From Miltoncostaea oceani (GTDB lineage Bacteria > Actinomycetota > Thermoleophilia > Miltoncostaeales > Miltoncostaeaceae), in the NCBI RefSeq assembly GCF_018141545.1, contig NZ_CP064356.1:2307001-2371000 (forward strand): a DNA stretch of 64,000 nucleotides. Direction: 5' to 3'. Below are positions 8,065-17,164 of the stretch, one piece after another. Within the stretch, counting starts at the first letter, position 1. Each line of letters starts with the position of its first letter. The position numbers and the translations under genes are program-made. The notes under the pieces are model-generated. The model was not told the DNA's origin. It worked only from the letters and a program-made list of their open reading frames with translations, and ran no database searches.

Positions 8065-8221
8065 CCGCCTCCCTGCGGTCCCGGCCCTCCGAGACGCCGG
8101 CGCCCGTCCGCACCCGCGTCGGTGCCGCCGTTCCCGCCCGGGGGGCGGACGAAACCACCGATCCCGTTTGCACCCACCCTCCCCGGGGTAGCCGGACCGG
8201 GACGAACGAGAGAGGGTGGAG

Positions 8222-8695
8222 ATGGCCGACGACCAGCAGACGACGGGTGACGCGCCGCACGTGGCGCAGGACCTGCCCGCCAACCCCGACGTGGAGACGC
8301 GCGAGGAGACGATCGCACGGGTGGTCGACGCCGAGGAGGCCGTCGGCGCCCATCGGGGCGGCTCCCCCGACCCCAGCACGCGCCGGGGGGTACAGCGGAC
8401 GCTCGCCCGGACCCTGGTGACGGGGGCGATCGTCGGCGCCGTCATCGGCATGGTCGCCGGGCTGATCCTGAGCCTGTCGCCCGGGCCGTTCGAGACGAGC
8501 AGCGTCGGCGGCACCATCGGCTACATGGCCCTGCTCGGCGGCGCCCTCGCCCTGGTGGTGGCGCTGCTCGCGGCGCTCTTCACGCTGGAGCGCGAGGACG
8601 GCCGCATCGAGCGCACGGTCGAGGAGGACACCGGCCGCGGGCCGGAGGGCATCGGCGACCCCGCCGACCCCGCGCACGACCTCGACAAGCGCTGA
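8222..8695 (+). CDS. hypothetical membrane protein with two TM helices
   Basis: This 157-aa protein has an acidic cytoplasmic N-terminal half (about residues 1-55). Two hydrophobic segments follow (about 64-88, LVTGAIVGAVIGMVAGLILSL, and about 100-122, MALLGGALALVVALLAALF), then an acidic, Glu/Asp-rich C-terminal tail. A GGTGGAG site precedes the ATG. The first helix is Gly/Ala-rich, like glycine-zipper membrane proteins. I do not recognise a family and the neighbours give no clue. Confidence 0.75.
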   Translation: MADDQQTTGDAPHVAQDLPANPDVETREETIARVVDAEEAVGAHRGGSPDPSTRRGVQRTLARTLVTGAIVGAVIGMVAGLILSLSPGPFETSSVGGTIGYMALLGGALALVVALLAALFTLEREDGRIERTVEEDTGRGPEGIGDPADPAHDLDKR

Positions 8696-8714
8696 CCGCG
8701 GGGGCCTGACACGC

Positions 8715-8751
8715 GGCGGGGCGCCGGTCGGATGGTGACCGGCGCCCCGCC
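8715..8751 (+). terminator. strong hairpin terminator
   Basis: A perfect 15-bp stem (GGCGGGGCGCCGGTC region pairing with GACCGGCGCCCCGCC) and a 7-nt loop lie about 20 nt after the stop of the two-TM protein. Bases 8752-8954 hold no recognisable gene. Confidence 0.7.
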
Positions 8752-8954
8752 CCTCCCCTCGCACCCCGTGCCCTGATCGACGTGCTCGCCGGCCCGGCGG
8801 GAGACTCGCCACGGTGCGGCGCCTTCACCGCCGCCGCACCGCTCGGCGGCAGGTTCCCCCGCATCGCCACGTGTCAATCACCACGATGTCGCCCGGCGAC
8901 AGGATGACGTCCCCCGCCGGTCATGTCGGGCGCCGGACCGGCCGATGGGGCGGC

Positions 8955-9482
8955 ATGACGGGCCGGATCCTGCTGGTCGTGCTGTGCGCGCTCCTGGCCG
9001 CCGTGCCGGTGGCGACCGCGGCGACCCCCGCCGACCTGATCGCCGCCTACACGGCCGGGCGCGACGCCGCGGTCACCGACGCGCGACAGCGCATCGCGGC
9101 CGCCGGCCCCGGCACGCCCGCCGCCGCGACGACCGCCGGTGACCTCCGCGCCCGCCTCGACTCCCTCGCCGCCGCGCTGCGCACCAGCACCGCCGGGACG
9201 CCTCCGGAGGTCGCCGCCGCGGTCGATTCCCGCGCGTCGGCGGACGCCGACGTCGCGGACGCCGTGGGACGCCACGCCCGCGGGGAGATCGACGCCGCCC
9301 GGCTCGACGCGCTGCTCACGCGCATCGAGGACGACCACGCGCGACGCGCCGGGGCCGCCGGGGGGTCCGGCATGGACCTCGGCGACATCGTGCAGGCCGT
9401 CGGCGGCCCCGCGCTGCTGATCGGGGTCGTGACGGTCCTGTCGTTCCGCGCCGCCCGGCGGCGGCGGCCCGCGACCCGCTGA
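8955..9482 (+). CDS. secreted/membrane-anchored hypothetical protein
   Basis: The 175-aa protein has a clear signal peptide (residues 1-24, ending PVATAATPA) and an Ala-rich helical ectodomain with repeated Asp/Arg heptads. A C-terminal hydrophobic segment (about 152-168, GGPALLIGVVTVLSF) is followed by basic residues, the topology of a membrane-anchored surface protein. The family is not recognised. It ends 3 nt from the convergent typA stop. Confidence 0.7.
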   Translation: MTGRILLVVLCALLAAVPVATAATPADLIAAYTAGRDAAVTDARQRIAAAGPGTPAAATTAGDLRARLDSLAAALRTSTAGTPPEVAAAVDSRASADADVADAVGRHARGEIDAARLDALLTRIEDDHARRAGAAGGSGMDLGDIVQAVGGPALLIGVVTVLSFRAARRRRPATR

Positions 9483-9485
9483 GCC

Positions 9486-11336
9486 CTACGAGGGGCGGGG
9501 GGCCGCCGCGCCGCCGCGCCGGGCGAGCTTCGCCCGGGCGTGCCCGACCAGCTCCACCTTGCGCAGGCGCACGACCTTCGGCGTCACCTCGACGCACTCG
9601 TCGTCGCGCACGAACTCGAGGGCCTGGTCGAGGTTGATCCTCCGGGGCGGCACCAGGCGCACCAGCTCGTCGCTGGTCGAGGAGCGCATGTTGGTGAGCT
9701 TCTTCTCCTTCGTGGGGTTGACGTCCATGTCGTCGCCCCGGCCGTTCTCACCGATGATGACGCCCTCGTAGACGTCCTCCCCCGGGCCGATGAACAGCGT
9801 GCCGCGCTCCTGGAGCCCGAACAGCGCGAAGTTCGTCGTGACGCCGGAGCGGTCGGCCACCAGGCTGCCGCGGGGACGGGTGCGGATCTCCCCCATCCAC
9901 GGCTCCCAGCGGTCGAAGACGTGGTGCAGCAGCCCGGTGCCGCGCGTCTCCGTGAGGAACTCGGTGCGGAAGCCGACGAGGCCGCGGGCCGGCAGCAGGT
10001 ACTCCATCCGCGCCCAGCCGGTGCCGTGGTTCACGATCTGCTCGAGGCGCCCCTTGCGGAGGGCCAGCATCTGGGTGACGACGCCGAGGAAGTCGTCCGG
10101 CACGTCGATGGAGGCGCGCTCGAGCGGCTCGTGGATGACCCCGTCGATCTCGCGGGTCAGGACCGTCGGCTTGCCGACGGTGAGCTCGAAGCCCTCGCGG
10201 CGCATCGTCTCGACGAGCACGGCGAGCTGGAGCTCCCCGCGGCCCTGGACCTCCCAGGCGTCGGGCCGCTCGGTCGGGAGGACGCGGATCGACACGTTGC
10301 CGATCAGCTCCTGGTCGAGGCGGTCGGACACCTGGCGCGCGGTCAGCTTGGTGCCGTCGCGCCCCGACAGCGGCGATGTGTTGATGCCGATGGTCAGCGA
10401 CAGGCTCGGCTCGTCGACGGAGATCACCGGCAGGGGCCGGGGGTCGTCGAGGTCGGCGAGCGTCTCGCCGATCGTGACCTCCGGGAGCCCGGCCACGGCG
10501 ACAATGTCGCCCGCCCAGGCGCGTTCCGCGGGGACGCGGTCGAGGGCCTCGGTGATGTAGATCTCGGTGACCTTCGCCGGTGAGATCGTGCCGTCGGCCT
10601 TGCACCACGCGACGGTCTGCCCGGAGCGGATCTCGCCCTCGTGCACCCGGCAGATCGCGAGGCGCCCGACGTAGCTGGAGGCCGCGAGGTTCGTGACGAG
10701 GGCCTGCAGAGGGGCGCCCTCGGTGTACGACGGGGCCGGGACGGTGTCGCGGAGCACCTCGAACAGCGGCTCGAGGTCCTCGCCGCGGTCGTCGGGGGTC
10801 AGCGACGCCTTCCCCTCCCGCGCCACGCAGTAGACGATCGGGAACTCGATCTGCGACTCGTCGGCGTCGAGGTCGAGGAAGAGCTCGTAGACCTCGTCCA
10901 CGACCTCCTTCACCCGCGCGTCGGGCCGGTCGACCTTGTTGACGACCAGCACCACCGGGAGCCGCGCGGCGAGGGCCTTGCGCAGCACGAAGCGGGTCTG
11001 CGGGAGCGGCCCCTCCGAGGCGTCGACGAGCAGGAGGACGCCGTCGACCATGTGCAGGCCGCGCTCCACCTCCCCGCCGAAGTCGGCGTGGCCGGGGGTG
11101 TCGATGATGTTGATGGTGATGCCGCCGTGCAGCACGGCGGTGTTCTTGGCCAGGATCGTGATGCCCTTCTCACGCTCCAGGTCCGTCGAGTCCATCACCC
11201 GCTCGTTGACGTCCTGGTTCGCCCGGAAGGCGCCCGACTGCCAGAGCATCGCGTCGACCAGCGTCGTCTTGCCGTGGTCGACGTGGGCCACGATGGCCAC
11301 GTTTCTGAGATCGTCTCGTGTGTTCACGGAGGCCAT
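9486..11336 (-). CDS. typA: ribosome-associated GTPase TypA/BipA
   Basis: The 616-aa translational GTPase has G1 AHVDHGKTTLVDAML, G2 around the REKGITILAKN segment, G3 DTPGHADFGGEV and G4 VVNKVDR. EF-G-like domains II, III and V follow, then the BipA-specific C-terminal domain (SDELVRLVPPRRINLDQALEFVRDDE). BipA acts in 50S assembly and stress adaptation. The length matches the family (about 605-620 aa). The ATG at 11336 is preferred to a GTG nine bases upstream. Confidence 0.96.
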   Translation of the reverse strand: MASVNTRDDLRNVAIVAHVDHGKTTLVDAMLWQSGAFRANQDVNERVMDSTDLEREKGITILAKNTAVLHGGITINIIDTPGHADFGGEVERGLHMVDGVLLLVDASEGPLPQTRFVLRKALAARLPVVLVVNKVDRPDARVKEVVDEVYELFLDLDADESQIEFPIVYCVAREGKASLTPDDRGEDLEPLFEVLRDTVPAPSYTEGAPLQALVTNLAASSYVGRLAICRVHEGEIRSGQTVAWCKADGTISPAKVTEIYITEALDRVPAERAWAGDIVAVAGLPEVTIGETLADLDDPRPLPVISVDEPSLSLTIGINTSPLSGRDGTKLTARQVSDRLDQELIGNVSIRVLPTERPDAWEVQGRGELQLAVLVETMRREGFELTVGKPTVLTREIDGVIHEPLERASIDVPDDFLGVVTQMLALRKGRLEQIVNHGTGWARMEYLLPARGLVGFRTEFLTETRGTGLLHHVFDRWEPWMGEIRTRPRGSLVADRSGVTTNFALFGLQERGTLFIGPGEDVYEGVIIGENGRGDDMDVNPTKEKKLTNMRSSTSDELVRLVPPRRINLDQALEFVRDDECVEVTPKVVRLRKVELVGHARAKLARRGGAAAPRPS

Positions 11337-11375
11337 GGTACGCACATGACGGCGCCGCGCCCTCCGTCCGGACGA

Positions 11376-11672
11376 TCAGCCCGCCTCGCGGCGCTCCTCG
11401 GCGACGTGCAGGAGCCGCCCGCCGACCTCGTCCACGCGGCCCGTCGCGATGAGCACGCCGAGCGCCACCGAGAGGGCGTGCGGCGCCACGTCGCCGGCCT
11501 CCACGCCGAGGTGCCCGGCGACGGCCGCGCCCAGGGAACGCGGCGGGATGCCGCCCGTCGCGGCGGCCACGCAGGCCTCCGCGGCGTCGCGCAGCACCGT
11601 CGTGTCCGTGACGGGGTCGCCGCCCACGGCCCGCAACCGCCGTCCCGCCACGCCGTTCGTCGTCCCGTCCAT
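11376..11672 (-). CDS. small hypothetical protein (98 aa)
   Basis: A strong ribosome site (GGAGGAC) precedes this ATG. The protein is Ala/Val-rich and probably helical, with a pattern reminiscent of a small winged-helix or repressor fold (GGIPPRSLGAAVAGHLG, then ALSVALGVLIATGRV, then LLHVAEE). I do not recognise a family. It lies upstream of typA on the same strand, with a 39-nt gap, so co-transcription is possible. Confidence 0.6.
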   Translation of the reverse strand: MDGTTNGVAGRRLRAVGGDPVTDTTVLRDAAEACVAAATGGIPPRSLGAAVAGHLGVEAGDVAPHALSVALGVLIATGRVDEVGGRLLHVAEERREAG

Positions 11673-11766
11673 GTCGTCCTCCGTCCTGGACCGTGGGCGG
11701 CGATCCTACCCCGCCGCCCCCACGAACACATGTTCGTCGCGCGGACCCGTCATCCTCCTGCGCACT

Positions 11767-11796
11767 TTGACGTGGGACGGGAGTGGCCACTAGCGT
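11767..11796 (+). promoter_or_regulatory. sigma-70-type promoter of the sulfhydrylase gene
   Basis: TTGACG (11767-11772) and TAGCGT (11791-11796) are separated by 18 nt in a locally AT-richer stretch. They lie about 50 nt upstream of the sulfhydrylase ATG. I looked for a SAM or cobalamin riboswitch in the short leader and saw none. Confidence 0.6.
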
Positions 11797-11848
11797 TACT
11801 CCCCAATCCCACCAAGTTTCCCGTATTTCCTCCCCACGAAGGAGCTCG

Positions 11849-13147
11849 ATGAGCACCTCCCCCACGCCCCAGCGGCCCGAGACCATCGCCCTGCACGGCG
11901 GTCAGGAGGTCGACCCGGCGACGAAGGCCCGCGCCGTGCCGATCTACCAGACGACCTCCTACGTCTTCGACGACACCCAGCACGCCGCCGACCTGTTCGG
12001 CCTGAAGGTGCCGGGCAACATCTACTCCCGGATCATGAACCCGACCTGGGACGTCCTCGAGAAGCGCATCACCGCGCTCGAGGGCGGGCTGGCCGCATGC
12101 GTCACCGCCTCGGGGCAGGCCGCGGTGCTCTACTCGGTGCAGAACGTGTGCCGCGCCGGCGACAACATCGTCGCGATCTCGACCCTCTACGGGGGCACGT
12201 ACAACCTGTTCGCGCACACGCTCCCGCAGTTCGGCGTCGAGGTCCGGTTCGTCGACCCCGACCAGCCGGGCGAGCTCGCCTCCCGCGTGGACGACAAGAC
12301 CCGCCTCGTGTTCGCCGAGACGGTCGGCAACCCGAAGGTCAACGTCGTCGACCTGCGCGCCTGGGCGGACGCCGCCCACGCCGAGGGCCTCCCGCTGATC
12401 GTGGACAACACGGTCCCCACGCCGATCCTCTGCCGCCCCTTCGAGCACGGCGTGGACGTCGTCGTCCACTCCCTCACGAAGTTCATCGGCGGCCACGGCA
12501 CGTCGATCGGCGGGATCATCGTGGACTCCGGCAACTTCGACTGGACGGCGCACTCCGACCGCTACCCGGGCCTCACGACGCCCGACCCCTCGTACCACGG
12601 GGTCGTGTGGAGCGACGCCCTCGGGCCAGCCGCCTACATCGGGCGCGTCCGGACGGTGCTGCTGCGCAACACCGGCGCCGCGCTGTCGCCGTTCAACGCG
12701 TTCATGTTCCTGCAGGGCGTCGAGACGCTGCCGCTGCGCATGGAGCGCCACACCGAGAACGCCCTCGCCGTGGCGAAGCACCTCGAGGCCGACGACCGCG
12801 TGTCGTGGGTCCTCTACCCCGGCCTGCCGTCGTCCGAGTACCACGAGGTCGCCGGGCGCATCCTGAACGGTGGGTACGGCGCGATCCTGACCTTCGGGAT
12901 CCAGGGCGGCCGCGAGAACGGGCAGCGCTTCATCGAGGCGCTGGAGCTGCACAGCCACCTCGCGAACATCGGCGACGCGAAGTCGCTCGCGATCCACCCG
13001 GCGTCCACGACGCACTCGCAGCTCGACGACGCCGAGCTCGCGCTCGCCGGCGTCACGCAGGACATGGTCCGGCTGTCCGTCGGCATCGAGCACATCGACG
13101 ACATCCTGGCCGACATCGACCAGGCGCTGGCGACCGCCACCGCCTGA
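11849..13147 (+). CDS. metY: O-acetylhomoserine sulfhydrylase (aminocarboxypropyltransferase)
   Basis: The 432-aa cystathionine-gamma-synthase-family PLP enzyme has Lys211 in HSLTKFIGGHG as the Schiff-base lysine, YSRIMNPTWDVLEKRI, and the SGQAA cofactor loop. A family-typical C-terminal block follows (SLAIHPASTTHSQL). It should form homocysteine from O-acetylhomoserine and sulfide in methionine synthesis. The sequence is closest to MetY, since the long insert SGNFDWTAHSDRYPGL is characteristic. An AAGGAG site precedes the ATG. A promoter lies upstream and a perfect hairpin downstream, so it is monocistronic. Confidence 0.95.
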   Translation: MSTSPTPQRPETIALHGGQEVDPATKARAVPIYQTTSYVFDDTQHAADLFGLKVPGNIYSRIMNPTWDVLEKRITALEGGLAACVTASGQAAVLYSVQNVCRAGDNIVAISTLYGGTYNLFAHTLPQFGVEVRFVDPDQPGELASRVDDKTRLVFAETVGNPKVNVVDLRAWADAAHAEGLPLIVDNTVPTPILCRPFEHGVDVVVHSLTKFIGGHGTSIGGIIVDSGNFDWTAHSDRYPGLTTPDPSYHGVVWSDALGPAAYIGRVRTVLLRNTGAALSPFNAFMFLQGVETLPLRMERHTENALAVAKHLEADDRVSWVLYPGLPSSEYHEVAGRILNGGYGAILTFGIQGGRENGQRFIEALELHSHLANIGDAKSLAIHPASTTHSQLDDAELALAGVTQDMVRLSVGIEHIDDILADIDQALATATA

Positions 13148-13156
13148 CCGGGTCGC

Positions 13157-13190
13157 CCCGGCACGACCGGCGTCCGCCGGTCGTGCCGGG
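13157..13190 (+). terminator. terminator of the sulfhydrylase gene
   Basis: A perfect 15-bp inverted repeat (CCCGGCACGACCGGC / GCCGGTCGTGCCGGG) with a GTCC loop sits 10 nt after the stop codon and is followed by a C-run. Confidence 0.8.
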
Positions 13191-13290
13191 CCCCCGTTCA
13201 CAGCGGACTCCGATCCGTCCCCCCGGGGCTCCACATGGGGCCGTCCTACGGTGGTGCAGGACCACCCGGATTCCGACGAGGGGGACGAAC

Positions 13291-13893
13291 GTGACGATGG
13301 GACGACGCACCAAGATCGCCATCCTGGCGGCGGGCGCGGTGGCGAGCGCCGGCATCGCCGGCGGCGCCGTGGCGGCGACGAGCGGCGGAGGGGACCAGGC
13401 GTCCGACCTGGCGGAGGCGATCAACGAGCGCGCCGGCACCCAGATCACCGCCGACGACGTCACCGGGGCCTACCAGGACCTGCTGAAGGAGCGCCTCGAC
13501 GAGGCCGTCGCCGCGGGCCGGATCACCCAGGCCCAGGCCGACGAGATGCTGGAGCGCGCGAAGGACGCCCCCGGCCTGCCCGGATTCGGCGGTCACGGGC
13601 CCGGCATGGGTCGCGGCGGCCCGGGCGGCCCCCACGGCGCCGTGCTCGACGAGGTCGCGGCGAAGCTGAAGCTCACCGAGGCCCAGATCCGCACGAAGCT
13701 CGAGGCGGGGTCGACGCTGACGAGGATCGCGAAGGCCCAGGGCGTCGCGCGAGCGGAGCTGATCGCCACGATCCGCGCCGCGCTGACGGCCGACGGCGTC
13801 CCCGCCGCCCGCACGGCGGAGCTCGCCGCGCACATCGCCGACGACACCCGCCCGGAGCCGGGCGAGCACGGCCCCCGGGGGCTTCGCCCCTAG
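13291..13893 (+). CDS. secreted/anchored hypothetical protein
   Basis: This protein of about 200 aa has a signal or anchor (residues 8-30, KIAILAAGAVASAGIAGG), an acidic helical region (residues 35-95) and a Gly/His/Pro-rich linker (GFGGHGPGMGRGGPGGP). Two helix-turn-helix-like repeats follow (VAAKLKLTEAQIRTKLEAG, then LTRIAKAQGVARAELIATI). Similar proteins are common in actinobacteria as uncharacterised surface proteins. A GAGGGGG site 6 nt upstream favours the GTG at 13291 over the ATG at 13297. Function unknown. Confidence 0.75.
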   Translation: MTMGRRTKIAILAAGAVASAGIAGGAVAATSGGGDQASDLAEAINERAGTQITADDVTGAYQDLLKERLDEAVAAGRITQAQADEMLERAKDAPGLPGFGGHGPGMGRGGPGGPHGAVLDEVAAKLKLTEAQIRTKLEAGSTLTRIAKAQGVARAELIATIRAALTADGVPAARTAELAAHIADDTRPEPGEHGPRGLRP

Positions 13894-13908
13894 GGACGCG
13901 TCACCCGG

Positions 13909-15798
13909 TCAGGGCAGCAGGTCCTGCACCCGGTCGATCAGCGCGCCCGGGTCGATGTCGATGTCATCGACCCGGGCCGCGAGGTCGCGCAGGGCGCCGC
14001 CGCCCTCGATGAGCTCCTCCACGGGGGCGCGCTGGACGACCGCCCGCAGGACGTCCGCGACGACGCCGTTCAGCGAGCCGCGGTCCTCGGCGTCGTCGAC
14101 GGCCCGGACGAGCCCGGAGCGGACCGCCCGCTCGACGGTCGGCGGGTCCCAGGGGATGTCGCGGGTGCCGGCGCCCGAGCCGAACGAGAGCACCAGCTCC
14201 TCGCGGCCGACGTCGAGCTCGCAGGCGGCGCCCGCGAGGCCGTCGAGCACGATCCCCTGGACGGTCGCGTCGATGCCGCCGCCGCGATCGGCGGTGCGCG
14301 CCGCGCACGGGTCCGTGGTGGTGGAGCGCCCCAGGTCGGGGCCGCCCGTCGCGAGCGCACCCACCACCAGCGCGCCGCCGGCGAGGACGAGGACGGCGAG
14401 CGGGGCGAGCGCGGCGGGGGGCGGGCGCGGCCGGGCGGGGCCGGCGATCGCGCGCCACCCGGCGAGCACCGGCACGAGCGCGAGGAGGGCGAACAGCGCC
14501 GACACGAGGTACCCGGCGCGGAAGCCGCGGGTGATCGCCGCCTCGATCGCGCCGACCAGGTCGTCCCGCACCTGCCGCACCGCGGGGTCGTCGGCCGCGC
14601 CGTTCGCCGCGAACACCCCCTCGAGGTCGGGGACGGCCCCGCGGGGCGTCCGGGCGAACTCGTCGGACAGGTCGATCGCGACCGGCACCTTCTGCTGCAG
14701 CCCGAGGCGGGCGTCGAGCACGACCTGCGTCGCGTTCAGGGTCGCGCGGTCGCCGGCGGTGTCGAGGTCCGCGGCCAGGACGGGGGCGACCAGCGCGAGG
14801 GCGAGCACCAGGCCGACGTGCCGGGCGCCCACCGACACCGTCCCCGCCTTGCCGAGCCCCGCCGCCCCGTCGACCGACCCCGCCGTCAGCGGCGGCACGA
14901 GCAGGCCGAAGCCGGCGCCGCAGACCACGAGGGCGGCAGCGGCCCACGCCGACGACACCTCGGGCAGGTAGGCGAGCGCCACCAGCCCGGCGGCGAGCAA
15001 CGGCGCGCCCGCGGCGGCGCTCCACGCCGCCCCCACCCGTCGCGACACGGGGCGGACGAGGACGGCGGCGAGGGGCAGCACGCTCACGACGAGGGCGCCC
15101 GGGAGCGGCCCGAGGCCCCACACCGTCACGATCATCAGGACGGCCAGGAACAGCGCGCCGACGAGCGCGCCGAACGCGAACACCAGCCCGAGGTTCGGCC
15201 AGAGCGCCACCCGCCCGCCGCGGGCCTCCGGCGCCAGGGCCCGCACCCGGGGGTCGGCGAGCACGACCAGGGCGAGCAGGGCCACCGGCGCCTGTGCGAT
15301 GAAGATCGCCCGCCAGTCGAACAGCTCGGTGAGCACGCCCCCGACGGCGGGTCCGAGCACGGCGCCGAGCGTGCCCGCCAGCCCCCACCACGCCCGCCCC
15401 GCCGACGCCGACCCGGTGACGGCGGCCATCGCCGGCAGCGACGCGGCCAGCAGGAACGCGCCGCCGAGCCCCTGGGCCGCGCGCATCGCCACGAGGAACG
15501 GGAGCGTGTCGGCGACGCCGCAGGCGAGCGAGGCGGCGAGGAACACGACGAGGCCGACGGCCAGCAGCGACGCGGGGCGCACGACCCGCAGCACGGGGAT
15601 CAGCGCGAACGCGGCCACCGCGACGACGAGGTTGTAGGCCGTGATGACCAGGGAGACGCCGGAGATGGAGGCGTCGAGCTCGCCGTAGATCTCCGGCAGG
15701 CCGAGCATGACGATCGAGGAGTCGGCGAAGGCCAGCGCGACGGCCGCGGCGAGCGGGATCGCGCCGACGCCCCCCCGCAGCACACCTCTCGTCCCCAC
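13909..15798 (-). CDS. MFS exporter (DHA2-like) with an extra C-terminal ectodomain
   Basis: The protein is about 629 aa. The N-terminal 470 or so residues are a major-facilitator transporter: helix 1 FADSSIVMLGLPEIYGELDAS, MRAAQGLGGAFLLAASLPAM, and FDWRAIFIAQAPVALLALVVL. A large loop sits before the last helices. After the final TM helix (about residues 465-485, AVLVLAGGALVVGALA) about 145 residues follow with two cysteines (DPCAART, AACELDVG), not part of the usual MFS fold. It is probably a drug/proton antiporter. A GTG start with an AGGGGGT site was chosen. It is the last gene of the operon divergent from the sigma factor. Confidence 0.85.
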   Translation of the reverse strand: MGTRGVLRGGVGAIPLAAAVALAFADSSIVMLGLPEIYGELDASISGVSLVITAYNLVVAVAAFALIPVLRVVRPASLLAVGLVVFLAASLACGVADTLPFLVAMRAAQGLGGAFLLAASLPAMAAVTGSASAGRAWWGLAGTLGAVLGPAVGGVLTELFDWRAIFIAQAPVALLALVVLADPRVRALAPEARGGRVALWPNLGLVFAFGALVGALFLAVLMIVTVWGLGPLPGALVVSVLPLAAVLVRPVSRRVGAAWSAAAGAPLLAAGLVALAYLPEVSSAWAAAALVVCGAGFGLLVPPLTAGSVDGAAGLGKAGTVSVGARHVGLVLALALVAPVLAADLDTAGDRATLNATQVVLDARLGLQQKVPVAIDLSDEFARTPRGAVPDLEGVFAANGAADDPAVRQVRDDLVGAIEAAITRGFRAGYLVSALFALLALVPVLAGWRAIAGPARPRPPPAALAPLAVLVLAGGALVVGALATGGPDLGRSTTTDPCAARTADRGGGIDATVQGIVLDGLAGAACELDVGREELVLSFGSGAGTRDIPWDPPTVERAVRSGLVRAVDDAEDRGSLNGVVADVLRAVVQRAPVEELIEGGGALRDLAARVDDIDIDPGALIDRVQDLLP

Positions 15799-15872
15799 GG
15801 CGACCCCCTGGCGGTCCGGCAGGCCCGGAGTGTCGCATCGGCCGGACGCCGCGCGCCCGGGCCGGACCCCGG

Positions 15873-16802
15873 TCAGTCCCCGGCGACCGCCGCGCGCAGC
15901 CGGGTCTCCCAGCCGGGGCTGTGGTCGATGCGCCGCTCCCGCCCGACCTCGTCGATGAGCTCGTCCTTGCCCATCGCCTCCAGGTCGTCCCAGCTGCGCT
16001 CGGTCACGTAGGTGGCGGTGTCGCCGTGGAGCCGCTCCACGACCATCCGCCCGCGGTCGGCGAAGCCGAAGACGGCGCAGCCGCGGAAGCCGGCGCGCCC
16101 CACCGCGGTGAAGTCGGGGCCGAGCTCCCGCATCCGCGCGAGGCGGTACTCGGCGACGCGGCGCTCGGTGTCGGGGAGGCCCTCGACGAGCGGGTCGAGG
16201 CCGTCCGGCCGCGGCCGGACGTCCCAGTTGAGCCGCGGCCCCGCCGTGCGGACGAGCGGCATGCGCGCCTCGTCGATGAGGGTGCACTCCTCGAACAGCT
16301 CGAGCAGGAGGTTCACGGCGTGCAGCAGCAGGTCGTCCTCGCGGCCCCGGGCGATCGGCCGGGTCGCCACCACCAGCCGGTCGGAGGGGTCGCGGCAGAC
16401 CTGCAGCTCCAGGTGCGGCGCGGGGACGTGCGCCCGGGGGAACCGCGTGTAGCTCCAGGGGCGCACCCCGCGGACCTCCCGCTGCTCGCGGCCGTGGTGC
16501 TCGATCCACCGGGCCCACGCGAGGCGGGAGACCCGCTCCTTCGGCAGGTCGCGCCGCGGCACGTCCTCCCCGTCGGCGTTGATGCGGCTGCGGGGGCCGA
16601 CGACGGCGGGCAGCAGCCTCTGCCCCGGCTCCAGCCGGGCGGGGAACCCGATCTCGCGCAGCCGGTCCGACCGCCGCGACGCGTCGGTGAGCGCGGGGGT
16701 CAGCACCGCGTCGCGCGCCACGCCCAGCAGGTGCGTGTGGAGGCGCCCGATCCGCTGCTGCGCGATCCGGACCGATGTCGGACGCCGGGGCAGCGCGCTC
16801 AG
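15873..16802 (-). CDS. hypothetical protein, possible CTG start
   Basis: I do not recognise this protein of up to 309 aa. Its C-terminal half is well-structured looking (RGCAVFGFADRGRMVVERLH, then ERSWDDLEAMGKDELIDEVG). It has no signal peptide or TM helix. No ATG or GTG lies near the start of the coding-like sequence. A CTG at 16802 overlaps the upstream stop as CTGA, mimicking the ATGA/GTGA junctions of this genome. The first conventional start is GTG 16721, which would drop 27 plausible residues. It is third in the lipoprotein operon. Confidence 0.6.
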   Translation of the reverse strand: MSALPRRPTSVRIAQQRIGRLHTHLLGVARDAVLTPALTDASRRSDRLREIGFPARLEPGQRLLPAVVGPRSRINADGEDVPRRDLPKERVSRLAWARWIEHHGREQREVRGVRPWSYTRFPRAHVPAPHLELQVCRDPSDRLVVATRPIARGREDDLLLHAVNLLLELFEECTLIDEARMPLVRTAGPRLNWDVRPRPDGLDPLVEGLPDTERRVAEYRLARMRELGPDFTAVGRAGFRGCAVFGFADRGRMVVERLHGDTATYVTERSWDDLEAMGKDELIDEVGRERRIDHSPGWETRLRAAVAGD

Positions 16803-17164
16803 CTCAGGGTCACGTTGTACGAGGTCGTCCCGGAGCCGCGGTTGTCGACCTGCCCGGTGACGCTGCCCGAGATGGAGATGTAGACCGTGTGGTAGTCGCC
16901 GTCGTTCCACTCCCACCACCCCCAGATCGCCCCGTCGGAGGGGCGGTGGAGCTGGAAGCGGTAGGGCCGCCCGGCGACGTGGAGGGACCGGGCCTGCTCC
17001 AGGGTCGGCGACGTGTGCGTGACGCAGCCGACGAAGCCGGCGCTGGCCGCGATGCCGCAGGTCGCGCTCGTCGCCCGGGCGGGCGCGGCGCCGATCGCCG
17101 CCGCGAGCACCGCCGCGACCGCGGCCGCCAGCAGCACGTGGGCGGGGCGGACGACCCGGTTCAC
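16799..17164 (-). CDS. small secreted beta-rich protein
   Basis: The 121-aa protein has a Sec signal peptide (residues 1-32, ending AAPARATSA), two cysteines (TCGIAAS, VGCVTHT) likely to pair outside the cell, and a C-terminal beta domain rich in Trp, Gly and Ser/Thr (AIWGWWEWNDGDYHTVYIS). The family is not recognised. The GTG start overlaps the lipoprotein stop as GTGA. Its place in the operon suggests it works with the lipoprotein at the cell surface. Confidence 0.75.
   Translation of the reverse strand: MNRVVRPAHVLLAAAVAAVLAAAIGAAPARATSATCGIAASAGFVGCVTHTSPTLEQARSLHVAGRPYRFQLHRPSDGAIWGWWEWNDGDYHTVYISISGSVTGQVDNRGSGTTSYNVTLS

Noticed and set aside
11673-11848. SAM or cobalamin riboswitch before the sulfhydrylase gene
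   Set aside because: The leader between the promoter and the start is only about 45 nt and shows no P1-type pairing or conserved core.
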